A stretch of DNA of 46,290 bases from Candidatus Woesearchaeota archaeon (GTDB taxonomy: Archaea; Nanobdellota; Nanobdellia; Woesearchaeales; SM23-78). The translations under genes and the position numbers were made by a program. The notes under the pieces were generated by a model that did not search any database, had not been told where the DNA came from, and saw only the letters and a list, made by a program, of their open reading frames with translations. The stretch spans positions 1 through 46,290 of the forward strand of contig JAHWIP010000042.1 of the NCBI GenBank assembly GCA_019322375.1. Direction: 5' to 3'. Below are positions 40,368-46,290 of this stretch, one piece after another; the stretch's first letter is position 1; the number at the start of each line of letters is the position of its first letter.

Positions 40368-42281
40368 ATGGCTAAAAAAAGACTGTTTTTCTTAAGAGAA
40401 GAGAACCTGAACCACATAAAAAAACCTTTAAAAAATGATATAATTATTTTGTTAAATGGAACAGGAAAAAATTGTCTTGCCAGCAACCTGGAAGGCCTGG
40501 CAAGCGAAAACACCCAAACCATCTATGGTTATGGGATCAGATGGACGCAGAAATGGGCTTTTAGTAAATTAGCAAGCAACAAGAGTTTTGCAGAAGAACT
40601 TGTCTTCAGGAACATAAGCCTTTGGTACTTTATAGAATTTCTGCTGCATAGAATTGACAAACCATACATGAATGAACACCCCATCTCAAAGATGTTGCTT
40701 TATCTTGATTATATTGAAAAAATTATAACTAAAGCAAAACCTTTTGAAGTGATTGTCGAGAATAAAAAAACGGATTTCAACAGGCTCCTAATCAAGATGT
40801 GCAAGAAACACAGAATAAAAACAGTCAACTTAGGATTACGTGAAAGAAAAAAAAGCATTGGTAACCTCATGACAAACAATCTGTTCATTCTTAAAGCTTA
40901 TTTAAAATCCCGTATTGCTTTGAGAATCATTGTTGGAAAATTTTTTTGCAAAAGGCTGCCAAGAAAAAAGATTCTTATATTAACCAGCACAAGACTGAGT
41001 AATAAACAGAATTCAACTGATTTTTTCTGGGGCCCCCTCATAAAGGAAATGGACAGAGCAAGATTAAGTTACAAAGTCATAGAATACGACCACATAACCA
41101 ACTTGAATAGTCTAAAAACAATAACAGAAAGATATATCCCCCAGAAGTATGATGCGGAGTTTATTGGCAAATACTATGATGCAAGAGCCAAAAAGAATAC
41201 CAAAGCAGTTGTGATGTTCCTGAAAAAAAAATTCAAGGAACTGGAAAAAAGAAGTGATTTCAAAAGAAGCCTTACCTATAGAGGGATTAACTTTTATGAA
41301 ATCATAAAAAAAAGGCTAAAAAAAATATTCTTAGCTTATGCCCCCTACATAGGAGATGTTTATGCCCTCGGAGCATCTATCATTGAAAAAGAAAAACCTG
41401 ATTTGATTCTAATAGACCACGAAAAGAACTATTACGGAAAAGCCCTGCTGTTTCAATCTAATAATCAAAAAAAGAAGACATCTGTATTCAGTCTTGAAGG
41501 AGAAGCTGTTTATGATACCAACACCAAGCTTGTCCAAGTACCAATCAAAGAAACCCTGAACAGAAGAAGCCCTGTCTGGAGGCCAATAGCTGACAAAAAA
41601 TTTGTATCTGGAGAGTATTCTTTTAAATGGCATAAAGAGAAGTATTACCTGCCCCCACAAAATCTCAAGATAACAGGCTCACCAAAATATGATTTTCTTA
41701 ATAAAATAACAGCAGAGGAAAAACAAAGCATATTTAAAAAATACGGTGTTAAGCCTGATGAAAAACTGATTACTGTGATTGCATGGGACTGGCCCGGGGA
41801 GGAAGAATTTCTTAGAGGAATACTAAACGCCTTAAAGGGTATGAGAGCGGTATATGTTATAATAAAACAGCATCCGGAAGACTCCGACGCAAATAAAAAA
41901 TATATAAAAAAAATGTTGGAAGAGTACAAAGTCAAAGGAAATGTTACCAGAGATGAAAACACCAGCTCCCTCATATGTGCAGCTGAACTTGTTATTACAA
42001 TAAACTCAACTGTGGTTAATGAATGTATTCTGATGGATAAAAAAACCATTCTATATGAGCCTAAAGAAGATGACTGGGGCAGGCCATGGATAAAAGAAGG
42101 TCTGACACAGCCCCAGGTTACATCTGCAAAATTAGAGAAAGCAATAAAGAGCTCATTTAGCAAAAAAAAGCTTTTCGACAGGAGCCTTAGAGAAAAATAT
42201 ATTAATAAATATTTTTTCTCTGATGATGGAAAGGCGAGCAAGAGGGTGGTTCAGGAAATTAAGAAAATGCTTAGCACGTAG
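40368..42281 (+). CDS. GT-B-like surface-carbohydrate biosynthesis protein
   Basis: 637 residues, soluble and basic, with a strong Shine-Dalgarno (AAGGAGGAA). The C-terminal 200 residues look like the donor half of a GT-B fold: NLKITGSPKYDFL, LITVIAWDWPG, YVIIKQHPEDSDANKKY, AELVITINSTVVNECILMDKKTILYEP. This pattern (KxHP, then a D/N-S-T/S-x-x-x-E segment) is shared by capsule-type transferases, polysialyl- and glycerophosphotransferases. The N-terminal 350 residues match nothing I recognise. It leads a plus-strand run with a phosphodiesterase-like protein, a radical SAM protein and an aminotransferase, all spaced within 12 bases. Confidence 0.55.
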   Translation: MAKKRLFFLREENLNHIKKPLKNDIIILLNGTGKNCLASNLEGLASENTQTIYGYGIRWTQKWAFSKLASNKSFAEELVFRNISLWYFIEFLLHRIDKPYMNEHPISKMLLYLDYIEKIITKAKPFEVIVENKKTDFNRLLIKMCKKHRIKTVNLGLRERKKSIGNLMTNNLFILKAYLKSRIALRIIVGKFFCKRLPRKKILILTSTRLSNKQNSTDFFWGPLIKEMDRARLSYKVIEYDHITNLNSLKTITERYIPQKYDAEFIGKYYDARAKKNTKAVVMFLKKKFKELEKRSDFKRSLTYRGINFYEIIKKRLKKIFLAYAPYIGDVYALGASIIEKEKPDLILIDHEKNYYGKALLFQSNNQKKKTSVFSLEGEAVYDTNTKLVQVPIKETLNRRSPVWRPIADKKFVSGEYSFKWHKEKYYLPPQNLKITGSPKYDFLNKITAEEKQSIFKKYGVKPDEKLITVIAWDWPGEEEFLRGILNALKGMRAVYVIIKQHPEDSDANKKYIKKMLEEYKVKGNVTRDENTSSLICAAELVITINSTVVNECILMDKKTILYEPKEDDWGRPWIKEGLTQPQVTSAKLEKAIKSSFSKKKLFDRSLREKYINKYFFSDDGKASKRVVQEIKKMLST

Positions 42282-42290
42282 GATTTCAAA

Positions 42291-43850
42291 ATGAAGAACA
42301 AAACCATTCTTATAGGACTGGACGGGGCAACTTGGAATAATCTTGGTAAATGGAAAGACAAACTCCCATACTTCAAAAAATTACTGGCAAGGGGAGTGTA
42401 TACCAGTCTTCTCAGCACAATCCCCTGCATGACCTGCCCTGCAGTTCCTTCTCTGTGCACAGGCAAAAACCCTGGCAAAACAGGAGTCTTTGGTTTCAAG
42501 AGGGCAGACGGCTCCTTGTTTACGTATGATAAGCTCAGGGATGAAGCTTTTTGGGATGTTCTTGGAGAAAATGATTACTCGTCTTTGGTTGTCAACCTGA
42601 GGATGGCTTTTCCTCCAAGGATTAAAAAGGGCGTAATGGCATCCGCCACAATGGGGGGTTCTACAAAAAAATGCAATTATGTTTACCCAGCCAAGTATAA
42701 GGGCTTGTTCCGTAAGCTTCATGGCAACGGATATGATGACTTTGTTGATAACCTAAAAAAACTTCCTAAGACAAAAGAGAATTTTGCCCTGGATACAAGA
42801 GAAAAGTATAATATTTTCTTAAATGCATATAAGAAAACAAGCCCTGACTTTGCCTTTTTCTGGGATGGAAACACAGATTATGTCCAGCATTTCCAATGGC
42901 ACAACCAAAAAGAGATTTTCAATTACTACAAAAGACTTGATTTGGTAATATTCAAGGACCTGCTTGAAAGGGCAAAGAAGACCAACATAATGATTGTATC
43001 TGATCATGGTTTTGAGGCTTCAGCAAAATACGCTTTTTATATAAACAGCTGGTTAGAGAAGAAAAAGTATCTTTACTTCAAGGAATCAAAGTTTCAAAGG
43101 AACACCAGAAACTTGAGGGATTACATGTACTATAGGATCGGGTGGATTGTCAAGAATATCTTGCCTATCAAATATTTTAACTTTGTGTTCCGTTTATTTA
43201 AGAAAATGCAGGCTAAGGGGTCTGCACAAAAAAGCGTAAAAGGGCTTTATCTTGAGAATCCGAGAACAAACCTTAATATTATTGACAAAAAGAAATCAGT
43301 GGCTTATTTTGACCAAAGCTGGGGTATAAGAATTATAAAAGAGAACGCCCGGGATTATGGGAAGCTGAAACATAAGCTTAAAAAAGAGCTATCCGGTCTT
43401 GCTGGTTTCAATGGTAAGCCTATTTTCAAGGAGGTTCATAAAAAGGAAGAGGTGTATAAAGGCCAATTCTTGAAATATCTTCCTGATATTGTTTTTTTAA
43501 CAGAACAAGGATATGAGGTAAGGAACGGCACTCCAAAAAAGATAATTAAAAGGACAAAGGACAAGAGAACCACTACAGGAGGCCACAGTAATGCAAGAAA
43601 AGCCATCTTTATTGCTCTTGGACCAGACATAAAGAAAACAGGAAAGCTGAGCAAGCCAGTTCAAATATATGATATTGCTCCCACCATAATCCATATGTAT
43701 GATTCCCCTGTCCCAAAGGATATAGATGGAAAAGTATTAAAGCCTATCTTTAATCCCAGATCAGTACTGGCTCAAAGGAAATTGAAATACAGTGATTCTG
43801 GCGGCGAGAAGCAGAAGATGCGAAGTATAATTGATGATATAAAAATATGA
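42291..43850 (+). CDS. Alkaline-phosphatase-superfamily protein, paralog of 33089..34720
   Basis: 519 residues. LIGLDGATWNNLGKWKDKLPYFKKLLARGVY, IPCMTCPAVPSLCTGKNPGKTGVFGFKRADGS, IVSDHGFEASAKYAFYINSWLEKKKYL and GHSNARKAIFIALGPD align end to end with the 33089 protein, including the long basic insertion after the DHG motif. All metal-site positions appear kept. Probably a phosphodiesterase or phosphoalcohol transferase for a surface polymer; no signal peptide is seen. It follows the GT-B-like gene by 9 bases. Confidence 0.85.
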   Translation: MKNKTILIGLDGATWNNLGKWKDKLPYFKKLLARGVYTSLLSTIPCMTCPAVPSLCTGKNPGKTGVFGFKRADGSLFTYDKLRDEAFWDVLGENDYSSLVVNLRMAFPPRIKKGVMASATMGGSTKKCNYVYPAKYKGLFRKLHGNGYDDFVDNLKKLPKTKENFALDTREKYNIFLNAYKKTSPDFAFFWDGNTDYVQHFQWHNQKEIFNYYKRLDLVIFKDLLERAKKTNIMIVSDHGFEASAKYAFYINSWLEKKKYLYFKESKFQRNTRNLRDYMYYRIGWIVKNILPIKYFNFVFRLFKKMQAKGSAQKSVKGLYLENPRTNLNIIDKKKSVAYFDQSWGIRIIKENARDYGKLKHKLKKELSGLAGFNGKPIFKEVHKKEEVYKGQFLKYLPDIVFLTEQGYEVRNGTPKKIIKRTKDKRTTTGGHSNARKAIFIALGPDIKKTGKLSKPVQIYDIAPTIIHMYDSPVPKDIDGKVLKPIFNPRSVLAQRKLKYSDSGGEKQKMRSIIDDIKI

Positions 43851-43860
43851 GGGATGGAAA

Positions 43861-44970
43861 ATGACACGAATGGTTCACTTTGCAACTCAGGAACTCAAAA
43901 ACATATTCAGCGATCCTGGAAGAGGTATTGACTTAAAATACAGATGGTACAGGTTCAAATGGATTTTTGCACCCAGATGGTTCTGGGTAACCAGGTTCCC
44001 TACTCATCTGGACATAGAAATAACCAGTGCCTGTAATTTAAGGTGCATAATGTGCTTTCAAACCCTAAACCCTCCCAAGCCTGGCTTTATGAAAATGGAA
44101 CTTTTCAAGAAGATTGTTGATGAAGGAGCTAAAAAGGGTCTTTGCTCTATCAAACTCAACTGGAGAGGGGAGCCTCTGTTACATCCTAAGGTTATTGACA
44201 TGGTTAAGTACGCCAAGAAAAAAGGCATTATTGATGTTCAGTTCAATACCAACGGCCAGTTGCTTGACAAGAAAAAAGCTGACGGGCTTATTAAGGCTGG
44301 TCTTGACAGGATAATCATTGCCAGCGACGGAGCAAGCAAAAAAACATATGAAAAAATAAGAAGAGGAGGCAGCTATCCAAAACTGCTTAAGAACGCGGAC
44401 TATCTTTTGAAAAGAAAAAAAAAGCTTGGCTCTAAAAGACCTTTTGTGCGTGTGCAGATGGTTATTACCAAGGAAAACAAGCACGAGGTTGATAAGTTTA
44501 TCAAGTACTGGACCCCAAAAGTTAACGAGGTCTTTGCAAACCCAGAGGTTGAGTACAGGCACAACAAGCCTGCTGCTGCTAATGTCCAGGTCGTCGGAAG
44601 AAAGCCTTGCTCCCAGCTCTGGCATCGCATGGTAATAACCTATGACGGAAAGGCCATGATGTGCTGCGGCGACTGGAGAATGAAGAACATTATTGGAGAT
44701 GCTACCAAGCAGAGCATTCACAGCATCTGGCATGGCAAGACTTTAAAAAGAATAAGAAAGCTGCATAAGCAGTTAAGACATGATTTGATTCCTGCTTGTA
44801 AGAATTGCCTTGAATTAGAAGGCTATCAAGTGGAAGAGGATAAGCAAAGTAAAAAAGAGGAAAAAAAGAAGCCAAAGAGAAAAGTTAAAGCAAAGAAAAG
44901 CAGTAAAAAAAAGAAGGTAAGGAAGAAGAAAATAAGAAGAAAAAATAAGAAAAAAGGAAAGCAAAGGTAG
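43861..44970 (+). CDS. Radical SAM protein with SPASM-like C-terminus and basic tail
   Basis: 369 residues. ITSACNLRCIMCFQ near residues 53-66 is the CxxxCxxC 4Fe-4S radical SAM motif, and LNWRGEPLLHPKV follows as the usual GEP motif. The C-terminal CSQLWHRMVITYDGKAMMCCGDW and PACKNCLELEGY hold the Cys of an auxiliary SPASM/twitch cluster. The last 45 residues are almost all Lys/Arg (KKPKRKVKAKKSSKKKK). GAGGGATGG just upstream serves as ribosome site. Relatives modify peptides or sugars; next to an aminotransferase and glycan genes, a sugar-modifying role (such as dehydration or epimerisation) is possible. Confidence 0.85.
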   Translation: MTRMVHFATQELKNIFSDPGRGIDLKYRWYRFKWIFAPRWFWVTRFPTHLDIEITSACNLRCIMCFQTLNPPKPGFMKMELFKKIVDEGAKKGLCSIKLNWRGEPLLHPKVIDMVKYAKKKGIIDVQFNTNGQLLDKKKADGLIKAGLDRIIIASDGASKKTYEKIRRGGSYPKLLKNADYLLKRKKKLGSKRPFVRVQMVITKENKHEVDKFIKYWTPKVNEVFANPEVEYRHNKPAAANVQVVGRKPCSQLWHRMVITYDGKAMMCCGDWRMKNIIGDATKQSIHSIWHGKTLKRIRKLHKQLRHDLIPACKNCLELEGYQVEEDKQSKKEEKKKPKRKVKAKKSSKKKKVRKKKIRRKNKKKGKQR

Positions 44971-44975
44971 AAAAA

Positions 44976-46157
44976 ATGAAAGCAAAGGCGCGGGGAAAAA
45001 AAAGAAACATCCCTTATTTTAAGCCAACAATAGAAAAAGAAGAGATTGATGAAGTAGTTAACGCCTTAAAATCAGGATGGGTAACAACAGGCCCAAGGAC
45101 CAAAAAGTTTGAAGAAAAGTTCAAAAAATACATTGGCTCAAAACATGCTGTCGCTGTCAGCTCATGCACTGCTGCGCTTCATGTTGGACTGGTAGTAGCA
45201 GGAGTAAAAGAAGGAGACGAAGTAATAACAACGCCTTATACCTTTGCAGCAACAGCAGAGGTCATCTGTTATTTAAAAGCAAAACCTGTTTTTGTTGATA
45301 TAAAGGAAGACACATACAATATTGATGCTGATAAAATAGAAGAGAAAATAACCAGCAGAACCAAAGCAATCCTGCCTGTTCATTATGGAGGCCAGCCTTG
45401 CGACATGGATAAAATTCTTGCTATTGCAAAAAAACACAGCCTTAAGGTTATTGAGGATGCTGCTCATGCTGTGGGTGCTGAGTACAAAGGAAAAAAAATC
45501 GGTCTGTTTGGGGATGTAACTGCTTTTAGTTTTTATGCTACCAAGAACATGACCACAGGCGAGGGAGGCATGGCAACATTCGAGAATGACGAATATGCTG
45601 ACAAGATGCAGGTTCTGAGCTTGCATGGCCTTAGCCAGGATGCTTGGAAGCGGTATTCTGCAGAGGGTTCATGGTATTATGAAATCATTATGGCAGGTTA
45701 CAAATACAACATGACAGACATTCAGGCAGCATTAGGCTTGTGCCAGCTAAAGAAGCTGGAAAGATTCAATAAAAGGAGAGAAAGACTTGCTGAAATGTAT
45801 AACCAAGAATTCTCAAAAATCAAGGAGTTAAGCCTTAGAAAGATAAAAGATGGAGTAAAAAACGTGTGGCATCTCTACACCATAAGAATCGATGAATCCA
45901 AGCTGAGAATTAACAGAAACCAGTTTATCAAGGAACTGGCTAAAAAAGGGATTAGCACAAGTGTTCATTTTATACCCCTGCATCTGCATCCATATTACCA
46001 GCAAAAGCACGGGCATAAAAAAGGGGATTTTCCTGTAGCAGAAAAGGTGTATTCAAACCTTATATCACTCCCTCTCTATCCTGACCTAGGAGAAGATGAT
46101 GTTAATTACATAATTGATAGTGTTAAGGAAATAATAAAACAAAATCAAAGATTTTGA
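44976..46157 (+). CDS. DegT/DnrJ/EryC1/StrS aminotransferase (ArnB/PseC-like)
   Basis: 393 residues. IPYFKPTIEKEEIDEVVNALKSGWVTTGPRTKKFE is the classic N-terminus. AVSSCTAALHVGL gives the phosphate loop, EDAAHAVGAEYKGKKIG the Asp region, FSFYATKNMTTGEGG the PLP-binding Lys (about 189), and YKYNMTDIQAALGLCQL the partner-subunit segment. It resembles 4-amino-sugar enzymes (ArnB, PseC) more than the WlbC-like enzyme at 21024. It would aminate a 4-keto nucleotide sugar; no matching dehydratase is in view. Its last six codons form part of a 47-bp tandem repeat running to the window edge. Confidence 0.9.
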   Translation: MKAKARGKKRNIPYFKPTIEKEEIDEVVNALKSGWVTTGPRTKKFEEKFKKYIGSKHAVAVSSCTAALHVGLVVAGVKEGDEVITTPYTFAATAEVICYLKAKPVFVDIKEDTYNIDADKIEEKITSRTKAILPVHYGGQPCDMDKILAIAKKHSLKVIEDAAHAVGAEYKGKKIGLFGDVTAFSFYATKNMTTGEGGMATFENDEYADKMQVLSLHGLSQDAWKRYSAEGSWYYEIIMAGYKYNMTDIQAALGLCQLKKLERFNKRRERLAEMYNQEFSKIKELSLRKIKDGVKNVWHLYTIRIDESKLRINRNQFIKELAKKGISTSVHFIPLHLHPYYQQKHGHKKGDFPVAEKVYSNLISLPLYPDLGEDDVNYIIDSVKEIIKQNQRF

Positions 46158-46281
46158 ACATTTTTCAAAAAAAAGAAAAATAAAAACAAAATCAAAGATT
46201 TTGAACATTTTTCAAAAAAAAGAAAAATAAAAACAAAATCAAAGATTTTGAACATTTTTCAAAAAAAAGAAAAATAAAAAC
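46141..46281. repeat. 47-bp tandem repeat, three perfect copies, at the window end
   Basis: Copies at 46141-46187, 46188-46234 and 46235-46281 are identical, followed by a 9-base start of a fourth. The first contains the last codons and TGA stop of the aminotransferase. Each unit has an AAAATC-AAA-GATTTT hairpin followed by an A-rich run. Position at the very end of the sequence means an assembly artefact is possible. Confidence 0.85.
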
Positions 46282-46290
46282 AAAATAAAA

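Noticed and set aside
46141..46281. CRISPR array
   Set aside because: The units abut without unique spacers, so this is a simple tandem repeat.

Overview
The window is archaeal. It carries the conserved archaeal cluster uS13-uS4-uS11-RpoD-tRNA-Leu-eL18-uL13-uS9-RpoN (7704..11914, minus strand), a tRNA with a bulge-helix-bulge intron, an AglB/STT3 oligosaccharyltransferase, TATA-like boxes (TTTATAAA, TTTAAATA) about 25-32 bases before many starts, and mixed leaderless and Shine-Dalgarno starts. Low GC, very tight packing, many small membrane proteins and a surface-polysaccharide-heavy gene content suggest a DPANN archaeon (Woesearchaeota/Pacearchaeota-like). That placement is inference; no marker tree could be made.

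Layout. 1..1328: a helix-turn-helix/LAGLIDADG protein cut by the window edge, a hairpin-rich spacer, and a 40-codon ORF that looks like the very start of a leucyl-tRNA synthetase. 1329..4061: a sodium:solute symporter facing a PP-loop ATPase. 4160..7660: a saxitoxin-cluster-like (SxtI/J/K-like) carbamoylation module: two small membrane proteins that look like a split SxtJ, an O-carbamoyltransferase, an SGNH hydrolase and a 53-residue DUF5989/SxtK-like peptide. 7704..11914: the ribosomal/RNA polymerase operon. 12035..12202: a GC-richer element with terminal inverted repeats. 12251..26911: N-glycosylation and nucleotide-sugar genes: a methyltransferase, a DsbA-like thiol protein, a split small-DMT flippase pair, a GT-C-like membrane protein, a dolichol-phosphate-type GT2, an asparagine-synthase-type amidotransferase, an SDR epimerase, a WlbA/B/C-like trio expected to make a 2,3-diacetamido uronic acid, and AglB.

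27112..34720 (plus strand): DUF2304 protein, beta-helix lipoprotein, GT4, zinc-ribbon methyltransferase, TagB/TagF-like glycerophosphotransferase, PHP protein and an alkaline-phosphatase-superfamily enzyme, which reads as a phosphodiester-containing surface polymer cluster. 34723..40153 (minus strand): a six-gene operon of a ribbon-helix-helix regulator, a second phosphatase-superfamily enzyme, two tandem paralogous nucleotidyltransferases (one lacking an expected acidic residue), a HIT-like protein and a PHP phosphoesterase; this is the best candidate here for an undescribed system. 40368..46157 (plus strand): a GT-B-like surface-carbohydrate enzyme, a third phosphatase-superfamily protein, a radical SAM/SPASM protein and a second DegT-type aminotransferase, ending in a 47-bp tandem triplication at the window edge.

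Two genome-scale patterns stand out. Short tandem duplications containing or touching stop codons recur at several gene junctions. A 49-bp palindrome-bearing repeat sits in the same reading frame inside two unrelated proteins, uS4 and the DsbA-like protein.
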